A stretch of DNA of 64,000 bases. Origin: Bacteroidota bacterium (GTDB lineage: Bacteria; Bacteroidota; Bacteroidia; 2-12-FULL-35-15). This document shows, in pieces, positions 17,007 to 27,661 of the stretch. The stretch covers positions 124,001 through 188,000 of the forward strand of contig JAQZBR010000001.1 in assembly GCA_029237775.1 (NCBI GenBank). The letters run 5' to 3'. The notes beneath the pieces were generated by a model. That model ran no database searches. It was not told where the DNA came from and saw only the letters and a list, made by a program, of their open reading frames with translations. Position 1 is the stretch's first letter; each line of letters begins with the position of its first letter. Both the position numbers and the translations under genes were made by a program.

Positions 17007-18797
17007 ATGAAAACTCTGATCCTAACTTTAATTTCTTTTATGTCCATATTAACCATTGGTAACTCCCAAACATCTGTCCCGGGCGGAGCAGTGAGCGGAG
17101 TCTGGGACCTTTCCGGATCTCCTTACCTGATCCAGGGAAATATTATGGTGCCTGATAATCTGACCCTGACAATAGAACCAGGTGTAACGGTAAATTTTCA
17201 GGGAACATATAAGCTTTATGTGCTTGGAAGAATTCTTGCCACTGGGACTGTACAGGACACTATTACTTTTACTGCAGCAAATATATCCACCGGCTGGAGA
17301 GGAATAAGATATGAAAACACAACTTCAACGAATGATACTTCACGATTTACATATTGTAAAATTCAATATGGCAAAGCAACGGGAACTGCCCCTGAGAACG
17401 ATGGCGGAGCGTTTTATTTTTCGAACTTTTCAAAAGCGGTAATATCAAATTGTGATATAACTAAATGCTCATCTAATAACAATGGTGGCGCAATTTGCTG
17501 TAGCAGCGCAAGCCCGGTTATAAATGATAATAACATCTCATACAACAACGGGGGCTATGATGGAGGAGCAATTTTTTGCACTTATAATTCCAATCCATCA
17601 ATAAAGAATAATATTATTTCTCACAATACCACCCCTGCATATGGCGGAGGAATTTGCTGCTATTATACAAGCCCCGTTATCATAAATAACAGTATAATTT
17701 ATAACACCGCTGGCAATGGTGGCGGTATTGCATCAGATTCGGGCAATCCAACAATTTCTGAGAACAATATATTAAATAACACTGCGGCTGCCCATGGAGG
17801 TGGAATTTATTGCCAGGTGGGAAGCCCTGTAATATCCGGAAACTCTATTGCATATAATACAGCCTTATATGGTGGCGGAGTGATGTTTGATACCGGTTAT
17901 TCCAATTTCATAAAAAAACTGTTTGCAAACCACATCTCTAATAACTCCTCATCGGAAGGGGCCGGACTTTATCTTCGTGATGAGAATACGTCTACGGTCA
18001 TTTCAAATAATATCATAACAAACAATTCAGTTGGAAATAACGGAGGTGGAATTTATTCAACCGGCAGCTGCTGCTCAATCATAAACTGTACTGTTTCAAA
18101 TAATTCAGCTGTAAACGGAGGAGCTCTTTTCTGCATTAGTGGTTCAGACCTTATTTTTAAAAATTCTATCTTATGGGGCAATTCCGCAACCGGAAGCGGC
18201 TCCGAGGTGTTTTTATCAGATGAGGCAAGCGATCCGAATTTTCATTATTCGGATATTCAAGGCGGTGCCGCAGCATTTGGGACGAATAATTATTTTTTCA
18301 CCGGCTTTTATACAGACAACATCAATTCTGATCCTGACTTTGTTGCACCATCTGCAAATAGCGGAAACGGTTTTAATGGGATTGTAGCTGACTGGTCATT
18401 AAACAGTTCATCACCGGTGATCAATGCAGGCGATCCTTCCGGAAATTATAGCATAAATGACTTTGCGGGAAATCCAAGAGTGTCTGGAGGTGTCATCGAT
18501 ATGGGTGCGCTTGAGTTTCACACAGCCTTAGGAATCCCGGCAAATGTTAAAAGTAACTCATACAGTGTTTATCCTAATCCGTTTAACTCAACGGCTACCA
18601 TCCAATTTTCCGGATCAGTAAATAACGCGGAGATTAATCTCTATAATGTTTGCGGTCAAAAAGTAAGAACGTCAGTCGTGAAGTCCGGAAGTTCAACAAC
18701 CCTTAACCGTGATGATTTGCCGGAGGGGGTATATTATCTTCAACTAAAGCAGGAAAAAGAAATCACTACAGTGAAGCTAATAATAACAAGCAATTAA
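17007..18797 (+). CDS. Right-handed beta-helix protein with T9SS sorting domain
   Basis: 596 residues: signal peptide (1-20), N-terminal cap with 'LTIEPGVTVNFQGTYKLYVL', then about a dozen parallel beta-helix coils between residues ~110 and ~420. Each coil carries an 'N.I..N....GGGI' turn; Asn and Gly ladders and paired cysteines ('GGAICCSS', 'GGGICCYY') are clear. A 'YSDIQGG ... NSDPDFV ... GDPSGNYSINDFAGNPR' block closes the helix. The CTD (SVYPNPFNSTATIQF ... PEGVYYLQLKQEKEITTVKLII) marks T9SS export. Such proteins are surface adhesins or polysaccharide-binding/lyase-like factors; no lyase active site is evident. Converges with gap. Confidence 0.9.
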   Translation: MKTLILTLISFMSILTIGNSQTSVPGGAVSGVWDLSGSPYLIQGNIMVPDNLTLTIEPGVTVNFQGTYKLYVLGRILATGTVQDTITFTAANISTGWRGIRYENTTSTNDTSRFTYCKIQYGKATGTAPENDGGAFYFSNFSKAVISNCDITKCSSNNNGGAICCSSASPVINDNNISYNNGGYDGGAIFCTYNSNPSIKNNIISHNTTPAYGGGICCYYTSPVIINNSIIYNTAGNGGGIASDSGNPTISENNILNNTAAAHGGGIYCQVGSPVISGNSIAYNTALYGGGVMFDTGYSNFIKKLFANHISNNSSSEGAGLYLRDENTSTVISNNIITNNSVGNNGGGIYSTGSCCSIINCTVSNNSAVNGGALFCISGSDLIFKNSILWGNSATGSGSEVFLSDEASDPNFHYSDIQGGAAAFGTNNYFFTGFYTDNINSDPDFVAPSANSGNGFNGIVADWSLNSSSPVINAGDPSGNYSINDFAGNPRVSGGVIDMGALEFHTALGIPANVKSNSYSVYPNPFNSTATIQFSGSVNNAEINLYNVCGQKVRTSVVKSGSSTTLNRDDLPEGVYYLQLKQEKEITTVKLIITSN

Positions 18798-18809
18798 TTT
18801 CACACGGTC

Positions 18810-19808
<999 letters not shown>

Positions 19809-19862
19809 TTATTTTTTTGTAAAGATAAAATGAAATAAACACAACGAACTGAAAACTACGGC

Positions 19863-19900
19863 ACAAAAAAAAGCTCTTCCCGAGAGAAGAGCTTTTTCTT
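19863..19900. terminator. Terminator of the M43 protease gene
   Basis: Stem AAGCTCTTC (19871-19879) with GAAGAGCTT (19886-19894), loop CCGAGA. On the minus strand it is followed by a run of eight T, so it terminates the 19914-22592 gene. Confidence 0.85.
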
Positions 19901-19913
19901 AACCAATATTTTA

Positions 19914-22592
19914 TTACTGTGTAATGATCAGCTTTTTAGTTGTCGATCTGTCTTCAACTGAGAACTTCACAAAGTAGATCCCGTTTTTCAGGCTCAAAGC
20001 CTGTTTGGAGATCAGAACAGTGTAATCACCTTCAGCTTGTCCGCTGTTTGACTGCACAAAAACTGTTTTACCTAAAACATCAACCACTTCTACTTTTGTG
20101 TTCGATTTTTTGTTCAGGTGATAAGCAATTGTGCTCGACTCGTTAGCAGGGTTTGGATAGATCGCAAGGCTTGAAGCAGCATTACTGTTCTCATCAATTC
20201 CTACAACACCATTGATGTTAAGATTATCAAGATAAATGTTATTGCTTTCTGCACCTGTTTCGTATTCAAATCTGAATCTAACATTTCCAACATTGTATGT
20301 TGAAGCCAGATTAATTGTTTTCAGGCTCCAGTTGCTTGAAGGAGTTGGTGTGAAAGCAGTTGGATAATAGCCATTATTGATCAGCGTGCTATCACTGTAA
20401 GTTGCTAAAAGCGACCAAGTTGTTCCACAGTTCTTTGATGCATATACTTTCAGAACATCATTCACCTCAGCAGCAGAACCGCCATGAGAAGCTGCAGCCA
20501 CTCTGAATGTCATAATATTTCCGCTTGTAAAGGAGAAATCGTAAGACGGAGTATAAAGATCATCCATATCATACTGATAATTTCCGAAACCTTCCATTTT
20601 CATGCAGGTATTGCTCTGGTAACCAGCACTTGTGAAACGAGTCCATGTTTTATTGTTATCGTAATTATTGATCGACCAGATTCCGTAAAAACGGCTTGGA
20701 TCTTCGAAAGTCTCATAGAAACCTCCGTTATAATCGATATCTGCCCAGGTAGGATCAACACGGATATAATCCGTTTTTGTAAGTGAATCTGTTCCTGCAG
20801 CATTGTAAGTAGTAAGCGTCACTTTGTAGATACCCGGATTAGCATAGGTAACATTAACCGGTGTCATTGAATTGGATGTAAATGGCGTACCTCCGTAAAA
20901 AGTCCATCTAACACTGTCAGCAGTTCCGACCTGAGTATTCTTTGTAAACTTTACGATATCACCTGCACAAACACGGTTTTTGTTTGAGAAGAAATCTGCT
21001 TTCGATACGCAGGTTTGTGGTGAAAGAACGCCTGTCGCTGCAAGATTAGCATCTGACCAAAGATTGTTACGATCCGCAACAGGGCTCTCCAAAGCAGTTC
21101 TCATTCTTAGAGCCTGGCCTTTTGTGAACATCATTGTACAGCTAGAGTAATCCATATAATTCTGAACATTTTCGATCATGTCACTGGAACCAATGAAATT
21201 CACACTGTCCAGATTAAAAGTTCCGGTTGAATCTTCAGCATTCCATCCGTAGAAACGGAATGTCACCGGCATTGTATCATTGATATAAAGAGAACCTACC
21301 AAACCAATCTTTGCAGAATTAACTGAAAGAGTTGTATCGTTCTTCAGGAAAAAGATATTACCTGTCTGAACCGACATGTTAGCAGCATCAGCTGCAGGAA
21401 CAGATGCAGTTCCAATGTTAGCAGTAAAATTATCCCTGCTTGAACGCACCGCGAAAGTTCTCACACCCGTTGCATTTCTGCTGAATCTGAAATTTATGGT
21501 TGTGTATTTCATATTATAACCATACTGCGGGGTAAATTTCACCTGATAATACTTTGATGTGTTTATACTCCCTGTTAATGAAGCATAAGAAGTTGCACCG
21601 TTAGGTGCACCGGTTCCCCAGTTAGAAAACTGTAATGCACCATTTCCTGACGAGTTCGCAGAAACACCTACAGCAGAAAAACCGGTTGAGGTAACTGCAA
21701 CAATTGGTAAATTATGTGTTGTATCAATATTTCCTGAAGTGGTGGTAACATTGTCAAATTTAAAATTTGCGGTGAAAGGATTTGTTGTACAAGGTGCATC
21801 TAAAAGAGGACATGTAGAAAAATGTCCTTTTGTGTAAGGGGTGTCATCCACAAGATCGTCTCCGCAGGCAACATTTGGCTCATTGGTAGATCCCCAGGTA
21901 TGCTGAAGATTTAGCCAGTGGCCAACTTCATGCGTAAGAGTTCTTGAGCTTCCGTTAACTGAACTGTAAACAGCTACTATTCCGTCATAAGGAAACAAAG
22001 GTCCGTTTACATCAGAAGGGAATTGTGCATATCCGAGGATCGTTGAAGTTGAAGTACTTCCTGCAATATCATGAACTACCCAAATGTTCAGATATTTTTC
22101 TCTTGGCCACTGATTTAATTTTGAATTGTTATCAGCCTGAATGGATTTGTGTGAATAAATCCTCTCAATACCGTTGGTACAGTTACCATTTGGATCTAAC
22201 TGGGCAAGTCTGAATTCAATCTTGACATCTGCTGCCAGCGTGTCGAAACGACTAACAATTGCAGAAGTATCCGAATTCATTTTTCTGTAATCTTCATTCA
22301 TGCGGTTAACCTGTGCGAAGACCTGAGCATCAGAAATATTCTCAGGACCATTGACATGAATTATATGAAACACTACAGGAATAATGTAAGTGACATCAGC
22401 ACTGCGGTTTGCGTTCGCAGATCCGCTCATGCTTTGATTGTAATCATTGAATTCCTGAACCAGCTGCGGATATTGGATTCTCAGCTTCTTTGTGATATCA
22501 TCTGTTCCGCATGGCTGAACCTGTGCTTTCATTGACATAATTGCGCCACAAAAGAATAAACTCAAGCCAATAATTTTGTAAATGTTTTTCAT
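19914..22592 (-). CDS. M43 (pappalysin-type) metalloprotease with T9SS sorting domain, copy A
   Basis: 892 residues. Signal peptide 1-23. Zinc motif H221-E-V-G-H225-W-L-N-L-Q-H231 in 'LTHEVGHWLNLQHTWG', then 'DDLVDDTP'. The Met-turn 'NYMDYSSCTMMFTKGQ' (Met480) is about 250 residues further on. The long spacer (about 265-470) is a beta-rich, Ser/Thr-rich module ('NWGTGAPNGATSYASL', 'FRFSRNATGVRTFAVRS') that looks inserted into the protease domain. A PKD-like domain (about 530-620), a jelly-roll-like region and a type A CTD ('LAIYPNPANESSTIAYHL ... KLIITQ') follow. Predicted to be a surface or secreted endopeptidase. Copy B lies upstream in tandem. Confidence 0.9.
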   Translation of the reverse strand: MKNIYKIIGLSLFFCGAIMSMKAQVQPCGTDDITKKLRIQYPQLVQEFNDYNQSMSGSANANRSADVTYIIPVVFHIIHVNGPENISDAQVFAQVNRMNEDYRKMNSDTSAIVSRFDTLAADVKIEFRLAQLDPNGNCTNGIERIYSHKSIQADNNSKLNQWPREKYLNIWVVHDIAGSTSTSTILGYAQFPSDVNGPLFPYDGIVAVYSSVNGSSRTLTHEVGHWLNLQHTWGSTNEPNVACGDDLVDDTPYTKGHFSTCPLLDAPCTTNPFTANFKFDNVTTTSGNIDTTHNLPIVAVTSTGFSAVGVSANSSGNGALQFSNWGTGAPNGATSYASLTGSINTSKYYQVKFTPQYGYNMKYTTINFRFSRNATGVRTFAVRSSRDNFTANIGTASVPAADAANMSVQTGNIFFLKNDTTLSVNSAKIGLVGSLYINDTMPVTFRFYGWNAEDSTGTFNLDSVNFIGSSDMIENVQNYMDYSSCTMMFTKGQALRMRTALESPVADRNNLWSDANLAATGVLSPQTCVSKADFFSNKNRVCAGDIVKFTKNTQVGTADSVRWTFYGGTPFTSNSMTPVNVTYANPGIYKVTLTTYNAAGTDSLTKTDYIRVDPTWADIDYNGGFYETFEDPSRFYGIWSINNYDNNKTWTRFTSAGYQSNTCMKMEGFGNYQYDMDDLYTPSYDFSFTSGNIMTFRVAAASHGGSAAEVNDVLKVYASKNCGTTWSLLATYSDSTLINNGYYPTAFTPTPSSNWSLKTINLASTYNVGNVRFRFEYETGAESNNIYLDNLNINGVVGIDENSNAASSLAIYPNPANESSTIAYHLNKKSNTKVEVVDVLGKTVFVQSNSGQAEGDYTVLISKQALSLKNGIYFVKFSVEDRSTTKKLIITQ

Positions 22593-22691
22593 AGTGTTAA
22601 AAAAATATTGTGAATAGGATGCAAAGCAAATATAATCATTTTATCTTTTGTAAAAAACTTTTTAGATACCTTCTGTAAAACCGGAATTCAT

Positions 22692-22720
22692 AAAAAAAGG
22701 CCCTGTGACAGGGCCCTTTT
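22692..22720 (-). terminator. Terminator of M43 protease copy B
   Basis: GGCCCTG (22699-22705) pairs with CAGGGCC (22709-22715) across a 3-base loop. The minus-strand product ends in a run of seven T. It separates the two tandem protease genes, so they are probably transcribed independently. Confidence 0.8.
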
Positions 22721-22740
22721 AATCAAATTTTCAAGTCTCT

Positions 22741-25455
22741 TTATTCTGAGATCACCAACTTTTTTGTTGTTGATTTATCTTCAACAGAGAACTTCACAAA
22801 GTAAATTCCGCTTTCCAGATTCAATGCTTGCTTTGAGATGTGCACTGTGTAATCACCTTCTGCCTGGCCGCTGTTAGACTGCACAAAAACCGCTTTACCA
22901 AGGATGTCGATCACCTCCACTTTTGTGTTAGCTTTCTTATTCAGGTGATAAGCAATGGTGCTCGATTCGTTTGCAGGATTTGGATAGATTGCAAGGCTTG
23001 AAGTTGCATTGCTGCTCTCATCGATCCCTACAACACCTGTAATATTGAGGTTGTCAAGATAAACGTTGTTGCTTTCTGCACCGGTAGTGTATTCAAATTT
23101 GAATCTTACATTTCCGGTATTAAAAGTTGACGGTATAGCGATTGTTTTCAGACTCCAGTTGCTTGAAGCTGTTGGTGTGAAAGCATTCGGGTAGTAACCA
23201 TTGTTGATCAACGTACTGTCGCTGAAGGTACCTGATGGTAAAATAGTCCATGTTGTTCCGCAATTTTTAGATGCGTAAACTTTCAATACATCATTGACCT
23301 CAGTTACAGATCCACCATGAGAAGCCGCTGCCACTCTGAATGTCATGATATTTCCGCTTGTCCATGAAAGATCATAAGAAGGTGTATATAGATCATCAAC
23401 ATCATATTGATAGTTTCCGAATCCTGCCATTTTCATACATGAATTGCTTTGATAACCTGCACTTGTAAAACGCGTCCATGTGTTATTATTGTCGTAATTA
23501 TTGATTGACCAGATTCCATAGAAATGGCTTGGGTCTTCAAATGTTTCAGAGAAAGCCCCGTTATAATCAACATCAGCCCAGGTAGGATCAACTCGGATAT
23601 AATCAGTTTTTGTAAGTGAATCGGTTCCTGCTGAATTATAAGTGGTAAGGGTTACTTTGTAGATGCCTGCGTTTGGATAGGTCACATTCACCGTGGTCAT
23701 TGAGTTGGAATTAAATGGTGTTCCACCATAGAATGTCCATTTTACACTGTCGGCAGTTCCGAGATGTGTATTCTTTGTAAACTTAACAATATCACCTGCA
23801 CAAACACGGTTCTTGTTTGAGAAGAAATCAGCTTTTGACAAACAGTTCTGTGGAGTTAGAACACCGGTTGCAGCAAGATTAGCTGCTGACCATAAATTGC
23901 TTCTGTGAGAAACGGCACTTTGTAATGCAGCACGCATTCTGTCTTTCTGACCCAGTGTATACATCTTTGAACAATATGAATAATCCATATAGTTCTGTGT
24001 GTTTTCGATCAACCCGGCAGTTCCCTGGATAAACAAACTGTCGATCCCGAAAGTCCCTGTCGAATCTTCGGCATTGTATGCATAGATCCTGAATGTAACA
24101 GGTGTTATTCTGTTCACATAATTAGCACCTGACAAGGCGAATTTTGATCCCTTTTGAGTGTTTGTATTATCTGAATTCATGAAAATTACAGATGCAGTAC
24201 TCTGAGTGGAAAGGTTAGTATTTGCCGGTGTGACCGAAGCTGTAAGGTTGGTGGCGTAATTATTCACGCTTGAACGCACTGCCCAGGTTCTTGGTCCAGT
24301 CGCGTTTCTGTCAACATTGAAAGTGATTCCTGTCAAATTCATTGTATATTCATTTGAAGCAGGTGCTATAGTAAATTCGTAATACTTCGAAGTATTTAAA
24401 GTTCCGGTCATTGAAGCGTATGTTGTAGCTGCATCCGGAGCTCCGGTTCCCCAGGTGTTAAAAGAGAATTTAGCATTCACAGATGTGGCAGAACCAACGC
24501 CTACTGCAGAAACATCCGAAAAATTCCATCCGGTAACGGCAACCGTGTCGATTGTATCTGTTGTACCGTGAGCAGAAGTGAAGTTATCAAACTTATTTGC
24601 TATGAAGGGGTATGTAGTGCAATTAGGAGTATTCAGATCCGCAGATGTACAAGCGGTATGTCCTTTCGTTGGAGGAGTGTCATTCACGCCATCATCACCG
24701 CAAACAGTTCCCGGATCATTATTATTTCCCCAAGGATGCTGAAGATTCAGGTAATGTCCAATCTCATGAGTCAATGCTCTTGAACTGAAAACAGCTCCGG
24801 TTCCTATACTTCCGATGTAATCATTAAGGATAATAATCCCGTCAGCTGGCGCCAGAGGACCTGCTGTTGCAGAAGGATAATACGCATAACCAGCCACCCC
24901 TGCAGATCCGATTGTATTCACCACCCAAACATTAAGATATTTATCACGTGGCCAAGGGTTTAATTTTGAACCGTCATCCGCAAAGTTTGTTTTGTGAGAA
25001 TAAATTCTGTCAATCCCGTTTGTACAATTACCATTAGGATCAAGCTGAGCCAGTCTGAATTCAATAAAACAATCTGCAGCCAGATTTTTGAATGGCGGAA
25101 GGATCTTTCCTGAAGTCGTGCCTATTGTGTCGGCATAGTTTCCAAAGCTATAATCGCGATTTAAAATATTGATCTGATCGAATATCTGTGCATCTGAAAT
25201 GTTTTCTGTACCGTTCTGATGAATTATATGAAATACAACAGGAATAATATAAACAGTGGAATCCCCGGGAGCCCTGTTCTGAAGCAACTGCGAAATTTCT
25301 GCATTATGAGCCGCATAAGCAGCCGCCAGGTTGGGGTTAGCATCAAAAACCTGCTGATTAACGTGTGAGCTTCCACAATTCAACTGAGCATGAGCGTTGA
25401 AGGCCAAAGATCCTAATACCAAACCAAGAGTAAGTTTGTAAAATTTATTTTTCAT
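22741..25455 (-). CDS. M43 (pappalysin-type) metalloprotease with T9SS sorting domain, copy B
   Basis: 904 residues, the same architecture as copy A. Signal peptide 1-23, zinc motif H230-E-I-G-H234 with the third His in 'LQHPWG', 'DDGVNDTPPTKG', a ~200-residue beta-rich insertion, Met-turn 'NYMDYSYCSKMYTLGQ', PKD-like domain and CTD. From 'SKADFFSNKNRVCAGDIVKF' to the end the two copies are nearly identical in protein sequence. The N-terminal third and the insertion differ much more, which fits a duplication followed by divergence of the substrate-facing part or by gene conversion of the 3' half. Own terminator at 22692-22720. Confidence 0.9.
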   Translation of the reverse strand: MKNKFYKLTLGLVLGSLAFNAHAQLNCGSSHVNQQVFDANPNLAAAYAAHNAEISQLLQNRAPGDSTVYIIPVVFHIIHQNGTENISDAQIFDQINILNRDYSFGNYADTIGTTSGKILPPFKNLAADCFIEFRLAQLDPNGNCTNGIDRIYSHKTNFADDGSKLNPWPRDKYLNVWVVNTIGSAGVAGYAYYPSATAGPLAPADGIIILNDYIGSIGTGAVFSSRALTHEIGHYLNLQHPWGNNNDPGTVCGDDGVNDTPPTKGHTACTSADLNTPNCTTYPFIANKFDNFTSAHGTTDTIDTVAVTGWNFSDVSAVGVGSATSVNAKFSFNTWGTGAPDAATTYASMTGTLNTSKYYEFTIAPASNEYTMNLTGITFNVDRNATGPRTWAVRSSVNNYATNLTASVTPANTNLSTQSTASVIFMNSDNTNTQKGSKFALSGANYVNRITPVTFRIYAYNAEDSTGTFGIDSLFIQGTAGLIENTQNYMDYSYCSKMYTLGQKDRMRAALQSAVSHRSNLWSAANLAATGVLTPQNCLSKADFFSNKNRVCAGDIVKFTKNTHLGTADSVKWTFYGGTPFNSNSMTTVNVTYPNAGIYKVTLTTYNSAGTDSLTKTDYIRVDPTWADVDYNGAFSETFEDPSHFYGIWSINNYDNNNTWTRFTSAGYQSNSCMKMAGFGNYQYDVDDLYTPSYDLSWTSGNIMTFRVAAASHGGSVTEVNDVLKVYASKNCGTTWTILPSGTFSDSTLINNGYYPNAFTPTASSNWSLKTIAIPSTFNTGNVRFKFEYTTGAESNNVYLDNLNITGVVGIDESSNATSSLAIYPNPANESSTIAYHLNKKANTKVEVIDILGKAVFVQSNSGQAEGDYTVHISKQALNLESGIYFVKFSVEDKSTTKKLVISE

Positions 25456-25513
25456 AGAATAACAGATATGATGAAGGGATGTGAATTACAAATATAAAAA
25501 AATAATCAAAAAA

Positions 25514-26386
25514 TTAAAAAATATGCTTCTCCGCGTGATAGGATGACCTTACAAGAGGTCCACTCTCTACAAACCGGAAACCTTTTTTCAGACCGGCCTC
25601 TTTGTATTTAGCAAAAGCTTCAGGACGAATAAACTCAGCAACCGGAAGATGTTTCGGTGTAGGCTGAAGGTATTGGCCCATTGTCAGAACATCACACCCT
25701 GCAGCGCGAAGGTCATCCATCGTTTCGTATATCTCTGCCTCTGTTTCTCCAAGCCCAAGCATTATTCCCGACTTGGTTTTAACACCTGCATCATGAAGTC
25801 GTTTTATCACCTCCAGGCTTCGGTCGTACTTTGCCTGAATCCGCACCTGCTTTGTAAGCCTTCTTACAGTTTCAAGATTATGAGAAACAATATCAGGATT
25901 TACATCAATAATTCTCTGTAAATTCTCCCATTTCCCCTGAAAATCTGGTATAAGGGTTTCAAACTTGGTTTGGGGACTTGCTTTTCTGATAGCATTGATC
26001 GTTTCCACCCATATGATCGATCCACCATCTTTCAGGTCATCCCTGTCCACCGAAGTGATCACACAATGCTTAATGTTCATCAGGCGTACCGACTCAGCCA
26101 CTCGTTCCGGTTCTTTAAGATCTGCCGGGAGCGGACGTCCGGTAGCAACTGCACAGAAGCCGCACGACCTTGTACAGATATTACCAAGGATCATGAACGT
26201 TGCAGTACCTGCGCCCCAGCATTCACCCATGTTGGGACAATTACCGCTTTCGCAGATCGTATGAAGCTTGTGAGTGGATACTATTTTTCGAACCTCGGCA
26301 TACTCTTTACCGGTAGGCAATTTAACACGAAGCCAATCCGGCTTACGCTTAAAAATAGGTGTTTCAGTAATTGTAGTTTCAGACAT
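25514..26386 (-). CDS. lipA: Lipoyl synthase
   Basis: 290 residues, normal LipA length. This radical-SAM enzyme inserts two sulfurs into the octanoyl group of lipoyl domains. Both iron-sulfur sites are visible: the auxiliary-cluster motif '[13 protein letters not shown]' and the radical-SAM motif '[10 protein letters not shown]' (CxxxCxxC). The '[11 protein letters not shown]' C-terminus contains the conserved RSSYHA with the Ser ligand of the auxiliary cluster. Clients are likely the two lipoyl domains of PdhC encoded at 54463-56124. Transcribed apart from its neighbours. Confidence 0.97.
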   Translation of the reverse strand: MSETTITETPIFKRKPDWLRVKLPTGKEYAEVRKIVSTHKLHTICESGNCPNMGECWGAGTATFMILGNICTRSCGFCAVATGRPLPADLKEPERVAESVRLMNIKHCVITSVDRDDLKDGGSIIWVETINAIRKASPQTKFETLIPDFQGKWENLQRIIDVNPDIVSHNLETVRRLTKQVRIQAKYDRSLEVIKRLHDAGVKTKSGIMLGLGETEAEIYETMDDLRAAGCDVLTMGQYLQPTPKHLPVAEFIRPEAFAKYKEAGLKKGFRFVESGPLVRSSYHAEKHIF

Positions 26387-26432
26387 CTCTGATTATTCTC
26401 CTGTGTAATTCTATAACAATAATGCTATTGCA

Positions 26433-27197
26433 TCAGAACCATTTTTTGCCCCACATGATCTTCAGATACAGGGAAGCAAAAGCTTGTTGGTTTCTATTAT
26501 GTGCCATCATTGGTAATACTTTAGGGTACAGGTCGAAGATCAACCCCGTTTCAATTGCTTTGATACTGTTATATCTGTCAGCATACTCAAAGCTAAGTGC
26601 GATTTTTGCGTAGCCTCCCGGAATAATCCGGGTTTTGTCCATGCCTTTGAAAAAAGGAGCTTTTCCATAGATCTCATCTATGGTATGAATTTGCGGATCA
26701 TATCGCTCAGTAGACACTGAACCTTCCGACCGGTCTTTTATTATTTCGAGATACACCGGTTTTGCAAAAGCCAATGCTGCTCCGAGGTAGTATGAGTAAC
26801 GGATCTCCACACTTTTCTTATCACTCTTCTGATAAAGTATGTTCTGATAACCAACACCGGGGCGAATAATTAAAAAGGAATTGAGCTTACCGTAATTGAA
26901 CCCTTTGGAATTTTCGAAGTAAGAGTTAACGGTTTTCACCTCTTTGGGATGCTTGAAGTTCTGCACCTCCACTTCCATCATTCTTTTTCTTTTCACATTC
27001 ATCTGCTGGCCCCTTCTGTAAGAAAGGCCAATACCACCCGCACTGTGAACATATACTCCGAATGAAGATTCATTTCTGTAAAGCACATTGAGATCCTCAC
27101 CATTTTGTAAACGGGTAAGGTCATCTTTCAACTCCTGAGCCAACAGAACTGAAGATAAAAATGGCATTGCCAGAAGTATGAGAATCTTCTTAAACAT
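26433..27197 (-). CDS. Secreted beta-rich protein, probable outer-membrane barrel (unknown function)
   Basis: 254 residues with a signal peptide (1-20, MFKKILILLAMPFLSSVLLA). The mature part has alternating strands with many aromatic residues ('SFGVYVHSAGGIGLSYRRG', 'FLIIRPGVGYQNILYQ', 'EIRYSYYLGAALAFAKPVYLE', 'IETGLIFDLYPK'), ends in 'SLYLKIMWGKKWF', and resembles an 8-strand barrel. I recognise the general type as a conserved Bacteroidetes envelope protein but not a named family. A -7 box on the minus strand (27223-27216, TACATTTG) lies just before the start. Confidence 0.7.
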   Translation of the reverse strand: MFKKILILLAMPFLSSVLLAQELKDDLTRLQNGEDLNVLYRNESSFGVYVHSAGGIGLSYRRGQQMNVKRKRMMEVEVQNFKHPKEVKTVNSYFENSKGFNYGKLNSFLIIRPGVGYQNILYQKSDKKSVEIRYSYYLGAALAFAKPVYLEIIKDRSEGSVSTERYDPQIHTIDEIYGKAPFFKGMDKTRIIPGGYAKIALSFEYADRYNSIKAIETGLIFDLYPKVLPMMAHNRNQQAFASLYLKIMWGKKWF

Positions 27198-27256
27198 TCA
27201 ATATCTTTGTTATTACAAATGTACCAATTTAAACTAAGAAAGCATAAAATATCTCC

Positions 27257-27661
27257 ATGACAACATCAATAATTATTTACAAAGGAAATCTCAGGACAGA
27301 AGCCGTACATAACCGTTCCGGACAAACGATCATCACCGATGCCCCAATCGATAACAATGGAAAAGGAGAAGCTTTTTCCCCTACCGATCTACTGGCAACT
27401 TCTTTGGGTAATTGCATGCTTACCATAATGGGTATTGTTGCTGGGCGAAATCAACTCGACATTGAAGGAACAATGGTTGACATAACAAAGGTCATGGCTG
27501 AGAACCCAAGGAGAGTGGCTGAAATAATTGTTGAATTCAAAATGACCGGAAAGAATTACAGCGAAAAAGACAGAACTTTGTTAGAAAATGCTGCAAAAAC
27601 GTGTCCGGTGGCGAAAAGCCTTCATCCCGACCTGAAACAAACAATATCCTTTAATTATTAA
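27257..27661 (+). CDS. OsmC-family protein
   Basis: 134 residues, full-length OsmC/YhfA-type protein. Both conserved cysteines are present: one in 'TDLLATSLGNCMLTIMG' (residue about 54) and one in 'AAKTCPVAKSLHPD' (residue about 117), so a peroxidatic thiol pair can form. The family reduces organic hydroperoxides or acts as a related thiol hydrolase in the cytoplasm. TATCTTTG at 27202-27209 is an exact -7 box match, 48 bases before the ATG. Its last 11 bases overlap the end of the convergent ytxJ-like gene, linking two thiol-stress genes. Confidence 0.9.
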   Translation: MTTSIIIYKGNLRTEAVHNRSGQTIITDAPIDNNGKGEAFSPTDLLATSLGNCMLTIMGIVAGRNQLDIEGTMVDITKVMAENPRRVAEIIVEFKMTGKNYSEKDRTLLENAAKTCPVAKSLHPDLKQTISFNY

